A stretch of DNA of 54,007 nucleotides from an uncultured bacterium (GCA_938009275.1 CALLHY010000074.1:1-54007), one strand, 5' to 3'. Positions 1-9,053 are shown, counted from the stretch's first letter. Numbers and translations are program-made. The notes: generated from the letters alone by a model not told the origin.

Positions 1-49
1 GTGGAAGAGTGGAAGAGTGAAACACGGGTTGGGCATACAGTGATGGGAA

Positions 50-73
50 GTCGAGAGGTCGAGAGGTCGAGAG
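50..73. repeat. Tandem repeat, 3 x GTCGAGAG
   Basis: Three perfect head-to-tail copies of the octamer GTCGAGAG are visible. They lie in non-coding sequence near the window edge and are a candidate for length variation by slippage. Confidence 0.85.
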
Positions 74-134
74 GGGCTGATGCTCTGGAAAACATTAGTG
101 TTGATTAGTGAGATTCGTGGATAAAACAGGGCTG

Positions 135-161
135 GATCCCGCCTCCGCGGGAACGACAAAG
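135..161. repeat. REP-like GC hairpin repeat, copy 1
   Basis: The sequence GATCCCGCC-TCC-GCGGGAACGACAAAG forms a short GC-rich stem (CCCGC with GCGGG). It nearly matches 22375-22402, differing by one missing T and one C/T change in the loop. The shared hairpin and ACGACAAAG tail in two unrelated intergenic regions mark a dispersed palindromic repeat. Confidence 0.7.
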
Positions 162-251
162 AGTGATTGAGTTAGGAAGTAACAAAGTAACGATGTGGGC
201 ATATGGCTGAGTTACCTGCTAATCAAGAACGTTAGGGCCAGAAACCTCATC

Positions 252-279
252 TTGACACAATATGATATTCTATTAGATT
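252..279 (+). promoter_or_regulatory. Possible sigma70-type promoter
   Basis: TTGACA at 252-257 is followed after 16 bases by TAGATT at 274-279, which resembles a -10 box. The gene start at 302 lies about 22 bases further on, with GAGGAA just before it. The -10 match is weak, so this is tentative. Confidence 0.35.
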
Positions 280-301
280 TGGCACTAAGAGAGGAACTTA
301 T

Positions 302-1270
302 ATGAAGAAAGTTGTTATTGCGGCGAGTATGCTTATTGTGCTAACAAGCTTACTGGTTGGGAAAAGCATTACTATCCATTCTCAAGTAGAAGGTGTAAAA
401 GTATATCTAAATGAGATATATCTGGGTGAAACGATAAAGAACCCACGGCAGAAATATTATGAGACTAACACTGTAGGGTTTATTCTGCGTAACGTTGGTA
501 TGGGAGTTCATAGATTTCGCTTTGAATACAAGAATTTTAAGCCTGAATACTGCGAGATAGTTACAACAGGATCGCATAATGATATTAATTATTCTCTGAT
601 ATTCGATGAGCTTCGCACCAAAAAGACAGACCATGTGATAAATGGGCTGCCCAAGAGAGACAACATGGCACCATGTATAAGACTGTCATCGTCTGTTAGT
701 GGAGCCACAGCCAGGTTAAACGGAAACCCGGTTGATCTGGATAGACCATTGGAGAACCTAAGCTCGGGTGTGTACAAGGTAGAATATAACGCACCTGACC
801 ATGCCCCATTGAAAAGCATTGTTAAGATAGAAAATGGAGCTTATGCAGAAATAAGAGCGAACTGGTGGTTTGACTGGGGGTTTATTGATGTAGTAACTGA
901 GTTACCTGGGAATATCAGAAGAACACAGAATGAGGCATCAAAGCTTGTGTTAAGGGACTTCATTGACCGTGGTGTAAAGGTAGTTAAACTCAGTGACCGT
1001 GATGGCAGTTCAAAACATATCCTGTCCCAAATCGATAACCGTAAACAAGACCTGCTAAAGGTCTTTGACGATTATGAACTGAAGAGTAGGCTAATCATAT
1101 GGTTTACACTGTGCATCGACAATGATGGCAAAGTTAAGGCGTCTCAGATAATGTTTTCGCATGACCAACCTTTAGCATTAGCAGACGAGATTCAGCAGAT
1201 TGTAGATAACTGGGACTTTGATGTTGATTCAGAATTGATAGTCGAATATTCATGCCGTCTACCTGGTTGA
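302..1270 (+). CDS. Secreted protein with PEGA-like repeats
   Basis: This 322-residue protein begins with a signal peptide (residues 1 to about 21: basic MKK, then a hydrophobic run). Two segments resemble PEGA-type beta-domains: around residues 25-100 (VEGVKVYLNEIYLGET) and around 128-170 (SGATARLNGNPVDL and SSGVYKVEYNAPDH). Such domains are common in surface proteins, where they often mediate contacts with the cell wall or other proteins. The last ~60 residues (IDNDGKVKASQIMF, then a WDF motif) look like the C-terminal beta domain of TonB/AgmX-type proteins, which is an inference. GAGGAA precedes the ATG. The gene stands alone. Exact function is unknown. Confidence 0.75.
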   Translation: MKKVVIAASMLIVLTSLLVGKSITIHSQVEGVKVYLNEIYLGETIKNPRQKYYETNTVGFILRNVGMGVHRFRFEYKNFKPEYCEIVTTGSHNDINYSLIFDELRTKKTDHVINGLPKRDNMAPCIRLSSSVSGATARLNGNPVDLDRPLENLSSGVYKVEYNAPDHAPLKSIVKIENGAYAEIRANWWFDWGFIDVVTELPGNIRRTQNEASKLVLRDFIDRGVKVVKLSDRDGSSKHILSQIDNRKQDLLKVFDDYELKSRLIIWFTLCIDNDGKVKASQIMFSHDQPLALADEIQQIVDNWDFDVDSELIVEYSCRLPG

Positions 1271-1445
1271 GAGTTTCTCTGGGCTTTTCCAATTTGTTGA
1301 GATGCGTGAATGGTAAAGCTAACCCCTAGAACTTGATAAAAAAGAGTTTGCAACAAAAAGGCTTGACGTCTAACAGGAGTTCAAAAACATGGTCTGACGC
1401 AGATAAGTAGATATTTTAAAACGAGATAAACTTACGAGGAAGAAC

Positions 1446-3503
1446 ATGAAAGAATACGAAATGAAGAAGTTACGCAATCTTTTGTTTATAGGTGCCAGTG
1501 GTGCCGGCAAAACAACACTTGCAGAGCAAATCTTTCATCTAACCCACAGCACTACGCGTTTGGGCAAGATAGATGAAGGCAACACAGTTATGGACTTTGA
1601 TCCCGAAGAAGCAGCCAAGAAGATGTCTTTGGGCTTGTCCATGGGCTTCGTGAATTATAAAGATCACAAGATAAATCTACTTGATGCCCCCGGCTATCCA
1701 GATTTTGTGGGTGACGCAATTGTAGCCTTGCCTTCAGTGGAAAACGCTGTTATCGTAGCCAATGCCACAGGCGGCTTTGAAGTGGGTCTGGAGCTTGCTA
1801 TAGAGCAAATAGAAAAGCGCAAGATGGGCAAAGTGATTGTCGTAAACCGGATAGACAATGAACATGCGGATTATGACAAGACATTGGAAGCCATTGCAGA
1901 TAATACTGGTATTAAGCCGGTAAAGATACATATTCCAATAGGCAAAGAAGGTGCTTTTGAGGGCGTGGTTGATGTAATTCGTCAAAAAGCTATTCGCAAT
2001 GGCGCTGAATCTGATGTCCCAGCCAACATGGTTGACACAGTGGAAGAAGCTCGTTTACACCTTATGGAAGCAGTTGCCGAGACAGATGAAGAGCTGCTGA
2101 ATGAGTTTCTGGAAAACATGGAGCTTCCTGAAGACAAGCTTATTCTTGGTCTAAAGAAAGCTGTAGCCAATGGTGACGTTTCTCCCGCTTTTGTGTGCTC
2201 AGCCGGAACCAGCGTGGGCGTAACCAGCTTTTTAGATGGTGTAATTCAATACTTGCCATCACCCGAAGATGCAGCCCAAATGGAGATATTGGACAACGAT
2301 AAGCCAGCCCAGTTTGTTTCATCTCCAAATGGGGAATTGCTTGGCTATATCTTTAAGCTTTATGCCGATCCGAACATGGGAGACTTTGCCTATGTGCGTA
2401 TCTTCTCTGGTTCGATTAAAACCGGAACCGAAATCTTTATTCCCGAAAAGGATGCTAAAGACAAGATCGGTAACATGTACTTCATGCTAGGAAAGAACAG
2501 AAACGATTGCAGCGAAATAAAAGCTGGAGACATTGGTGCCCTGGTTAAGCTTAAAAATGCCAAAGTAATGAACAGCATAGTAGCTCCTAACTCAAACAAA
2601 GCAATTATCCCTGTAGTTCTTCCTACCGCCACTACCTGGCAGGCATTGAAAGCTGTGAATCAATCTGACGAAGATAAGATTGGAACTGCTTTACAAAGAG
2701 TAATAGCCGAAGATCCAACTATTCGCTATGAACTAAATGTAGAAACTCATGAGAACGTCCTATCCGGCATGGGTGATCAACAGCTTCAGTTAGTGCTAAA
2801 GAAGCTTAAAAACCGTTATAAAGTTGATGCTATGTTGAAAGAACCTCGGATTCCTTACAAGGAAACCATTATGGCGGGTGCAGAATCTAACTACAAGCAT
2901 AAGAAGCAATCGGGTGGACGTGGACAGTATGGAGATGTGTATTTCCGCATTAAACCTACTGAGCGTGGAGAAGGTTTCCAATTTATAAATTCCATCGTTG
3001 GTGGTGTAATTCCATCGAACTTTGTTCCTGCTATCGAAAAGGGACTGGTTGAAACCATGGAAAAGGGTATTATAGCCGGTTATCAAGTTGTTGACGTAGC
3101 GGTTGAAGTTTATTATGGAAGTTACCACGATGTGGATAGCTCTGAAATGGCATTCAAAATTGCTTCATCGATGGCACTGAAAGAAGGTTTTAAGAAGTGT
3201 AAGCCCATTCTATTGGAACCCATTCATGAGATAGTTATCATTGTTCCCGGTGAGTATATGGGTGACGTTATGGGCGATATCTCAACCCGTAGAGGCAGAA
3301 TTATGGGTATGGAACAGCGTGGCAAGAAGCAATATCTAACAGCACAGATGCCTATGGCAGAGATGTTCGCCTATTATCCTGCTCTCAAGTCTTTTACTCA
3401 GGGACGTGGAAGATTCACCCAATCCTTCTCACACTATGAGAAGGTGCCGGAAGATATTACGCAGAAAGTAGTGGCAGCCTGGCAGGATTCAGACGCCAAT
3501 TAG
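1446..3503 (+). CDS. Elongation factor G-like GTPase (EF-G2 type)
   Basis: A 685-residue translational GTPase of normal EF-G length. The P-loop is GASGAGKTT (residues ~16-25), the G3 motif is DAPGYPDF and the G4 motif is NRID. The C-terminal EF-G IV/V region is recognisable (SGGRGQYGDVYFRI, RRGRIMGMEQ). The P-loop lacks the canonical AHVDHGKT-like form, and the usual catalytic-loop His (DTPGHVDF) is Tyr. Both traits are known from the EF-G2 subfamily, as I recall for Thermus EF-G-2. This is therefore probably a paralogue, not the main fusA. Its role (alternative translocation, ribosome recycling or a stress function) cannot be told from sequence. The ATG at 1446 has GAGGAAGA just upstream; ATG 1461 is an alternative. 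A strong terminator follows. Confidence 0.88.
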   Translation: MKEYEMKKLRNLLFIGASGAGKTTLAEQIFHLTHSTTRLGKIDEGNTVMDFDPEEAAKKMSLGLSMGFVNYKDHKINLLDAPGYPDFVGDAIVALPSVENAVIVANATGGFEVGLELAIEQIEKRKMGKVIVVNRIDNEHADYDKTLEAIADNTGIKPVKIHIPIGKEGAFEGVVDVIRQKAIRNGAESDVPANMVDTVEEARLHLMEAVAETDEELLNEFLENMELPEDKLILGLKKAVANGDVSPAFVCSAGTSVGVTSFLDGVIQYLPSPEDAAQMEILDNDKPAQFVSSPNGELLGYIFKLYADPNMGDFAYVRIFSGSIKTGTEIFIPEKDAKDKIGNMYFMLGKNRNDCSEIKAGDIGALVKLKNAKVMNSIVAPNSNKAIIPVVLPTATTWQALKAVNQSDEDKIGTALQRVIAEDPTIRYELNVETHENVLSGMGDQQLQLVLKKLKNRYKVDAMLKEPRIPYKETIMAGAESNYKHKKQSGGRGQYGDVYFRIKPTERGEGFQFINSIVGGVIPSNFVPAIEKGLVETMEKGIIAGYQVVDVAVEVYYGSYHDVDSSEMAFKIASSMALKEGFKKCKPILLEPIHEIVIIVPGEYMGDVMGDISTRRGRIMGMEQRGKKQYLTAQMPMAEMFAYYPALKSFTQGRGRFTQSFSHYEKVPEDITQKVVAAWQDSDAN

Positions 3504-3595
3504 ATGATAAAGTAAATGCTTTAAGTGAGTAAGTAGTAAGCAAGATGAACAGACCGGGAATTATTACTGCCTTGAAGCATGAATAGATATAACTG

Positions 3596-3627
3596 GGGAA
3601 GTGGTGTTGATACCGCTTCCCTTTTTT
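3596..3627 (+). terminator. Intrinsic terminator after EF-G-like gene
   Basis: A ten-base-pair stem, GGGAAGTGGT with ACCGCTTCCC (one G-T pair), has a six-base loop and is followed by six T. It lies about 90 bases after the EF-G-like stop codon and separates this gene from the yebC run. Confidence 0.88.
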
Positions 3628-3628
3628 C

Positions 3629-3658
3629 TTGACAGTAAAGCGGGACTTGCGCTTTTAT
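3629..3658 (+). promoter_or_regulatory. Candidate promoter for the yebC-nqr run
   Basis: TTGACA (3629-3634) is followed after 18 bases by TTTTAT (3653-3658), directly behind the preceding terminator and 40 bases before yebC. A consensus -35 box just after a terminator supports a new transcription unit. The -10 box is only fair. Confidence 0.45.
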
Positions 3659-3697
3659 GAATTACAGAGATAAGATAAATACAAGAAAGAGGTTTGT

Positions 3698-4447
3698 ATG
3701 TCCGGACATAATAAGTGGAGCTCAATAAAACACAAAAAAGGTGCCACCGATGCTAAGCGTGGCAAGATATTTACACGCATTGTAAAAGAAATAATCCTGG
3801 CTGCCAAATCTGGTGGGGGAGACGCAGAGATGAATCCCCGCTTAAGAACAGCTATTAATACCGCGAAAGAAAACAACATGCCTAAAGAAAACATCGAACG
3901 CGCGGTGAAACGCGGTACCGGTGAGATTGAGGGTGCTGCATATGAAGAAATAACCTATGAAGGTTATGGGCACAATGGTGTAGGCATCGTTGTAGATGTG
4001 ATGACCGATAACAAGAATCGCAGCGTTGCTGAGATACGTCATGCATTTTCTAAGTATGGCGGAAACATGGCAGAAAACGGAGCAGTATCCTGGAACTTTG
4101 AGCAAAAAGGTTTTATGCAGGTTCCCTCCGCTGGCTTGGAAGAAGATGAATTTATGATGATAGCAATTGATGCAGGTGCAGATGATGTGGAGCTGAACGA
4201 CGATATGTTCGACATCTTAACCTCGCCAAACGAATTCCATCAGGTGATTGGCAATCTGGAAAAGGCTGGCTATCCAGTACAAAACGCAGAACTTACCAGA
4301 ATACCCAAAACTACTGTTAATGCCGATGATGTGGCGGCTAAGCTACTTAGATTGATCGACTTTTTAGAAGACCTGGACGATGTCCAGAAGGTGTATGCAA
4401 ATTTCGAGATTTCCGACGAAGTTATGGAGCAACTCGAACGAGAATAG
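3698..4447 (+). CDS. yebC: YebC/PmpR-family protein
   Basis: A 249-residue protein of normal family length. The N-terminus MSGHNKWSSIKHKKG and the segment DAKRGKIFTRIVKEI are diagnostic. The rest follows the family pattern (NMPKENIERAVKRGTGE, then YEGYGHNGVGIVVDVMTDN). Members bind DNA as regulators; some help ribosomes at proline stretches. It sits 7 bases before ruvC, a common bacterial arrangement (yebC-ruvC-ruvA). It is the first gene of a run that continues without a clear break to 11809. AGAGG precedes the ATG. Confidence 0.95.
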   Translation: MSGHNKWSSIKHKKGATDAKRGKIFTRIVKEIILAAKSGGGDAEMNPRLRTAINTAKENNMPKENIERAVKRGTGEIEGAAYEEITYEGYGHNGVGIVVDVMTDNKNRSVAEIRHAFSKYGGNMAENGAVSWNFEQKGFMQVPSAGLEEDEFMMIAIDAGADDVELNDDMFDILTSPNEFHQVIGNLEKAGYPVQNAELTRIPKTTVNADDVAAKLLRLIDFLEDLDDVQKVYANFEISDEVMEQLERE

Positions 4448-4454
4448 ACAGAAG

Positions 4455-4934
4455 GTGATAATAATCGGTATTGATCCCGGTAGCCGTTATTGTGGATATG
4501 GACTTATCCAGATGGAAGGACGAAGAATAATGGCTGCGGGATGTGATGTGATAGACGTAACAGTTGAAAAAGAGCTTAGTAAGCGACTAAAAATGCTTTA
4601 TGAGCAGATTTGCGCAGTGCTTGTGGAGTATAAACCCGAGCTTGCTGCCGTGGAAAGCATGTTTTTTCATAAGCAGATTAGGAGTGTTTTTACCCTTGGG
4701 CAAGCCCGGGGGGTGATCTTACTCGCACTTGCTAATCAAGGTATTCCCATGGTGGAGTATAGCCCCAGAGAGATTAAGAAATCTGTGGTTGGAAATGGTA
4801 ACGCTACCAAAGCTCAGGTAAGGTATATGATTAACCAACTATATCCGCTAAAGGAAAGTCCACGTCGCGACGATGCCTTCGATGCCTTAGCTATAGCCAC
4901 CTGCCATTACAACCGTTTGAAGTGGATGAAATGA
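4455..4934 (+). CDS. ruvC: Holliday junction resolvase RuvC
   Basis: RuvC cuts Holliday junctions after RuvAB branch migration. With the GTG start at 4455 the protein is 159 residues. It has the acidic catalytic residues where expected: D7 (GIDPGS), E67 (AAVESMFF), and D140/D143 (RRDDAFDALAIA). I chose GTG 4455 because it begins the first beta strand, leaves a 7-base gap after yebC and matches family length. The ATG at 4380 would add a meaningless leader overlapping yebC. The stop overlaps the ruvA start as ATGA. ruvB is not in the window. Confidence 0.95.
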   Translation: MIIIGIDPGSRYCGYGLIQMEGRRIMAAGCDVIDVTVEKELSKRLKMLYEQICAVLVEYKPELAAVESMFFHKQIRSVFTLGQARGVILLALANQGIPMVEYSPREIKKSVVGNGNATKAQVRYMINQLYPLKESPRRDDAFDALAIATCHYNRLKWMK

Positions 4935-5530
4935 TTCAATATCTGAAAGGTGACCTAACCTATAAAAGCCCTGTTATGGCCATAATTGAAACTATGGGCA
5001 TCGGCTGGGAGATTAAAATTCCGATTAGCACTTATGAGCAGCTTCCCGACTTGGGCAAGGCTACTACTCTGCTTACCTATCTGCATATAAGCCAGGATGA
5101 TATGCGCATATTTGGATTTGCCAGCCAAGCTGAACGTGATGTGTTTCAGATGTTAACAAGGATAAGCGGCATAGGCCCCAAGATAGCCTTGTCAATATTG
5201 TCCACTCTTAGCATCTCAGCTTTTGTGCGAGCGATAAACATGGGGGAGGAGGGTCTGTTAACCCGAGTTCCCGGGATTGGCAAAAAGTCAGCTCAGCGAC
5301 TAATAGTAGAGCTACGGGATGCGGTTCATAAACTTGCCGAACACATATCTCCAGCACAATCTCAAGCTGCGGACATAAATACGGAAGTGGAAGATGCTCT
5401 TATCTCATTAGGCTTTAACAGCACACAAATAAGAAAAGAGTTAAGCTTGATGGGTAGTGAGGTTCAGAGCTATACTCCCGAGGCACTGATTAAAGAGATA
5501 ATAAAACGTATTTACCAGAGAAGCCGATGA
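4931..5530 (+). CDS. ruvA: Holliday junction helicase subunit RuvA
   Basis: A 199-residue RuvA from ATG 4931 (MIQYLKGDL, the usual family start), overlapping the ruvC stop as ATGA. A GTG three codons earlier is possible but less likely. RuvA forms the tetramer that holds the four-way junction and loads the RuvB motor. Two helix-hairpin-helix motifs are visible (ISGIGPKIALSIL and VPGIGKKSAQRLIVEL), with the RuvB-contacting C-terminal domain (EDALISLGFNSTQIRKEL). The stop overlaps rsmB by four bases. Confidence 0.95.
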   Translation: MIQYLKGDLTYKSPVMAIIETMGIGWEIKIPISTYEQLPDLGKATTLLTYLHISQDDMRIFGFASQAERDVFQMLTRISGIGPKIALSILSTLSISAFVRAINMGEEGLLTRVPGIGKKSAQRLIVELRDAVHKLAEHISPAQSQAADINTEVEDALISLGFNSTQIRKELSLMGSEVQSYTPEALIKEIIKRIYQRSR

Positions 5531-6843
5531 ACTTCAGACAAGAAGCATATTCAACGATCTTAAAAGTGCTGAAAGATGGAGAATTCTCAGATGCCCTGTT
5601 ACAGCAGCGAGCCAAAAAGCTTAAGAAGGACGGGGATGAAATTGGGCTTTATTATACTCTGGTAAAAGGCGTAGTAAAACAGAAGCTAAAACTGGACTAT
5701 ATAATCTCAAATTTTGTAGATGCCAAGAAGTTTGCTGCTACAGATATCAAGATTAAGGTGATGTTGTATTCGGCATTGTACCAAATACTATACCTGTCCT
5801 CTGTGCCTGAACATGCCGCTGTAAATGAGAGCGTTGAACTGGCAAAGAACTTATTCAATACGCAAGTTGCGGATTTTATTAATGCCGTGTTACGTAGCTA
5901 TCTGCGTAATCCAGAAGTTAAGTATCCCGACGAGCCATATTTGCGAATAGCTTATGAGCATTCGTTTCCTCCAGAGTTGATTAAGCAATGGATCGCTTTT
6001 TGGGGGGAAGAAGCTACAGAGTATTTAGCCTTGTATTTCAATGAAAACCCAGAACTGCATATAAGGGTGAACAGCACTGCCACCAACCCCGACAAACTAA
6101 TGTCATACTACCAAAAGCGAGGTATCGTGATTACACCATCGGAAGCAAGCAAGATGATGTTTCGCACTTCTCAAGCCTCGGAAGTGTTAGATGACGTTGC
6201 CTTTTCCGAGGGGTATTTTTCGGTACAGGATACCTCTGCAGCTCTGGTGGTTGAGCTTCTTGACCCTCAGCATGAACAGAGCGTTCTGGACTTGTTTGCT
6301 GCACCGGGGGGAAAATGCACTTACATAGCCGAACTGATGGCCAATACGGGCGAAGTGATAGCTGTGGATAAGATTCCGAATAAGATGAAACTATTAAAGC
6401 AGGCAGCCGATCGTTTGCAACTTGGCAACATCAGCTTGGTTGTAAACGACGCGTTTAAGTATGGGCCTCTAGCTCCCGCCTTTGACCGGGTACTGGTAGA
6501 TGCGCCGTGTTCGGGTTGGGGAGTTTTTAGCCGCAAAGCTGATCTTCGCTGGCAAGTTCATCAAAACATATCTGAGCTTATCAAGATACAAGAAAAGGCA
6601 TTGGACTACGCCTCAGGATTCGTGAAAGTTGGTGGTTATATGGTGTATTCCACATGCACTATGAACCCCAATGAAAATGAGGATCAGATAGCTGCATTTT
6701 TGTTACGCAACAAAAAGTTTGAGTTAGTAGATGCTTCCAGCCTCATTCCCCTGCAATATACAGATAAGGGTTATTTAAAAACCATACCATTCAAACACCA
6801 CATGGATGGAGCTTTTGCAGCCAAGCTGCAAAGAGTTAAATAG
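5527..6843 (+). CDS. rsmB: 16S rRNA m5C967 methyltransferase RsmB
   Basis: A 438-residue protein with the RsmB layout: an N-terminal NusB-like RNA-binding domain (~1-140, with VPEHAAVNESVELAK) and a C-terminal NOL1/NOP2/Sun SAM methyltransferase domain. The SAM loop is DLFAAPGGKC. The two motif cysteines are in DAPCSGWG and STCTMNPNENEDQ, one forming the covalent adduct with cytosine and the other helping release. It methylates C5 of cytosine 967 of 16S rRNA. The start overlaps ruvA (ATGA), and the next gene starts 8 bases after the stop, so it belongs to the same operon. Confidence 0.93.
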   Translation: MNFRQEAYSTILKVLKDGEFSDALLQQRAKKLKKDGDEIGLYYTLVKGVVKQKLKLDYIISNFVDAKKFAATDIKIKVMLYSALYQILYLSSVPEHAAVNESVELAKNLFNTQVADFINAVLRSYLRNPEVKYPDEPYLRIAYEHSFPPELIKQWIAFWGEEATEYLALYFNENPELHIRVNSTATNPDKLMSYYQKRGIVITPSEASKMMFRTSQASEVLDDVAFSEGYFSVQDTSAALVVELLDPQHEQSVLDLFAAPGGKCTYIAELMANTGEVIAVDKIPNKMKLLKQAADRLQLGNISLVVNDAFKYGPLAPAFDRVLVDAPCSGWGVFSRKADLRWQVHQNISELIKIQEKALDYASGFVKVGGYMVYSTCTMNPNENEDQIAAFLLRNKKFELVDASSLIPLQYTDKGYLKTIPFKHHMDGAFAAKLQRVK

Positions 6844-6851
6844 GAGCAAGC

Positions 6852-7430
6852 ATGGTAGATAATGCTACAGCTAAGAAACTCGGCTATATGCTTGGAATTG
6901 GCATAGGTATAGTAATAGTAACCGCCTTTATCTTTAGCCAGATTATCTTTCCGGTGGTGTTGGGCAGAACACCCAAAGTGGATACTCCGGATGTTACCGG
7001 TAAGAGCTTGATGGAGGCAAAACGACTTTTGCAAGGTGAAAAACTGCATGTAGTTGTGAAAGACTCTCTGTATAGCGATTCTGCATCTTTGGAAGAAGTA
7101 TTGGAACAAAGCCCATTACCTGGAGAAAAGATCAGGCAAGATGGAACGGTATATCTGGTGATAAGTAAGGGCTCTGCTAACGTAAATGTTCCCTCCTTAA
7201 CAGGAAGATCATTTCAAGAAGTAATTATAACTCTACGTAACATTGGGCTGCATAGTATGGTGATAGATTCTACCTATTCCGATATTTATCCAAGTAACAC
7301 GGTTATTAGGAGCATCCCTGCTTCAGGGAGCAAAGTATTAAAAAAATCTACAGTAAAGCTTATCCTCAGTAAGGGTAGTTATGCTACATTAGATACCCTT
7401 GCTACAGAACTGCCAAGCTATCCTTATTAA
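6852..7430 (+). CDS. Membrane-anchored PASTA-domain protein
   Basis: A 192-residue protein with a short cytoplasmic N-terminus, one membrane helix (about residues 13-37, rich in I, V and G) and two PASTA domains. They span about 42-108 (DTPDVTGKSLMEAKRLL to VYLVISKG) and 110-176 (VNVPSLTGRSFQEVIITL to VKLILSKG). PASTA domains bind muropeptides or other cell-wall ligands and usually sit on kinases or penicillin-binding proteins. Here there is no kinase or transpeptidase domain. A stand-alone form after rsmB is common in several phyla. It lies between rsmB (8-base gap) and the Nqr-like genes (12-base gap). Ligand and role are unknown. Confidence 0.85.
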   Translation: MVDNATAKKLGYMLGIGIGIVIVTAFIFSQIIFPVVLGRTPKVDTPDVTGKSLMEAKRLLQGEKLHVVVKDSLYSDSASLEEVLEQSPLPGEKIRQDGTVYLVISKGSANVNVPSLTGRSFQEVIITLRNIGLHSMVIDSTYSDIYPSNTVIRSIPASGSKVLKKSTVKLILSKGSYATLDTLATELPSYPY

Positions 7431-7442
7431 TGGATGTGATAT

Positions 7443-8369
7443 ATGTTTAGCCGTTTATTGAAACAAACTATTATGAATAGGGTGTTGTATGCCTTAGCCC
7501 CAATAACTATCTTTGCTATTTACTTATTCGGGTGGAGGGTGTTGGCAGTGGTTATGGTAGCAAATATCAGTGCATACTATACTGAGTATTTGTTTATCCG
7601 TAACAAGAAAGGAGCTAAGGTAAGCATGGCTGTTTTTGTAACAGCCACATTGTTTGCCTTAACCTTGCCACCTACCATACCACTTTGGATATCAGCAGTG
7701 GGGGCTATCTTTTCTATAGCATTTGGGAAGATGGTATTTGGTGGCTTTGGAACCAACATCTTCAATCCTGCCATACTTGGTAGAACATTTGTTTACATAT
7801 CATTTCCCAACCAGATGACAGTGTCGTGGATAAAACCTTTTAGCAGTCTTCCGGGAGGTTTTGCCTACTGGAGCGGAAACCGGGCAATGGAAACAGGAGC
7901 TACTATTCTCAACCAGCATCGTCTGGGTGTGGAAGGCATATATAAGTTTAATGAAGCCTTTTTTGGTTTTGTTTCTGGTTCCATAGGCGAGACATCGGCT
8001 GTATTGATACTCTTGGCAGGGCTTTATATGGTGATTACTAAGACAGCAAAGTGGCAGCCAATGATTGGCACAATACTTAGTGTTATTTTCTGTAACATGA
8101 TATTCTATCCTGGAATCAATCCTTTGTACTTCCTCGTAAGTGGAGGTGCTTTATTTGGCATTGTTTTCATGACTACTGATCCCGTTTCCCAGCCTAAGGG
8201 CATTGTAGCCCTGTGGATTTATGCTGTATTGGTGGGTTTCCTAACCGTGTTTATCAGGCGCTTCTCCCTATTCGCGGAAGGTTTTATGTTTGCATTGTTA
8301 CTGGCAAATTCTATAATGCCGCTCATCGAATATGGTTTAGAGAGACTTTCAAAGAAGCGGAGTTCATAG
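7443..8369 (+). CDS. NqrB/RnfD-family membrane subunit
   Basis: A 308-residue polytopic membrane protein of the NqrB/RnfD family, which carries covalently bound FMN and helps form the ion path of sodium-pumping NADH:quinone (Nqr) or ferredoxin:NAD (Rnf) complexes. Eight or more hydrophobic helices are visible. The motif ETGATILNQHRL matches the flavinylation site, with the FMN-linked Thr in TGAT. FGGFGTNIFNPAILGR and MTTDPVSQPKG are family signatures. It is shorter than typical NqrB (~410) or RnfD (~350). The next gene starts immediately after its stop. Because nqrF follows, I read it as an NqrB equivalent, but the B/D assignment is not certain. Confidence 0.88.
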   Translation: MFSRLLKQTIMNRVLYALAPITIFAIYLFGWRVLAVVMVANISAYYTEYLFIRNKKGAKVSMAVFVTATLFALTLPPTIPLWISAVGAIFSIAFGKMVFGGFGTNIFNPAILGRTFVYISFPNQMTVSWIKPFSSLPGGFAYWSGNRAMETGATILNQHRLGVEGIYKFNEAFFGFVSGSIGETSAVLILLAGLYMVITKTAKWQPMIGTILSVIFCNMIFYPGINPLYFLVSGGALFGIVFMTTDPVSQPKGIVALWIYAVLVGFLTVFIRRFSLFAEGFMFALLLANSIMPLIEYGLERLSKKRSS

Positions 8370-9053
8370 ATGAATAACAGTAGTTTTAAAGACTCGAACA
8401 TATATCCGATACTCTTTATGTTGGTCACCTGTATGTTCTTTGTGGGTATCCTGGCAACCATGTATCGCGGAAGTGAGAAAAGGATCGATGAATACAACCG
8501 GAATTCATATCAGAAGCTGGTTTTAGATCTCCTATCAGAAAGCATAAGCGATAAGACGGGTATATCACCTGATGATATTATGGGCAATTATCCAAAGTCC
8601 TATGGTAACTATGTGAAAGAATCCACACTCCCGGGACTGAACAACAGGATATTTGCAGCAGTTATTGATTCAGAAACAATTGGCTATTGTGTAGAGATAA
8701 AAGGTAAAGGCTTATGGGGTAGCATGAAAGCCCTGGTTGCTCTATCATCGGATATGAAAAACTTGAAGGGCTTATCCATATTTGAACAGATGGAGACTCC
8801 GGGATTGGGGGCTCGCATTGGCGAAGAATGGTTTTTAACTCAGTTCAGGGATATACGCATAGTGAAAGAAGACAGAGTAGCAGGAGATTACCTGAATAGC
8901 TTTGAGCTCATTCCCGAAGGTAAGCAAGCCGATAATCCACTTCAGATTCAACAAGTAACCGGAGCAACTATTACTACAGCCAGTGTAACCAAAATGCTTA
9001 GAGATGAGCTTAACAGCATCTATCATGCGTTTAAAGGCCAGGCAAAGCTATGA
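8370..9053 (+). CDS. NqrC/RnfG-family FMN-binding subunit
   Basis: A 227-residue protein with one N-terminal membrane helix (~10-30) and an extracytoplasmic FMN-binding domain. The flavinylation motif is TGATITTASV near the C-terminus, the Thr after GA being the FMN attachment site. The segment GLSIFEQMETPGLGARIGEEWF is typical of the family. It receives electrons via the membrane iron-sulfur centre and passes them to the B/D subunit. An ApbE-type flavin transferase is needed and none is in the window. The start directly abuts the previous stop, and the stop overlaps the next gene by 4 bases. Confidence 0.9.
   Translation: MNNSSFKDSNIYPILFMLVTCMFFVGILATMYRGSEKRIDEYNRNSYQKLVLDLLSESISDKTGISPDDIMGNYPKSYGNYVKESTLPGLNNRIFAAVIDSETIGYCVEIKGKGLWGSMKALVALSSDMKNLKGLSIFEQMETPGLGARIGEEWFLTQFRDIRIVKEDRVAGDYLNSFELIPEGKQADNPLQIQQVTGATITTASVTKMLRDELNSIYHAFKGQAKL

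Larger units (their letters stand above)
1..301. other. Intergenic, repeat-bearing leader
   Basis: No gene is supported here. The stretch holds a triple 8-base tandem repeat (GTCGAGAG), a REP-like GC-rich hairpin and a weak promoter-like pair, each listed separately. The first bases also contain GGAAGAGT twice. It may contain the end of an upstream transcription unit outside the window. Confidence 0.6.

Noticed and set aside
2269..3128. Open frames overlapping the EF-G-like gene in other frames
   Set aside because: They are shadows of a strong family match and lack ribosome sites or homology-like patterns.
4380..4454. ATG start for ruvC inside yebC
   Set aside because: It adds 25 residues without family match; GTG at 4455 begins the conserved first strand.
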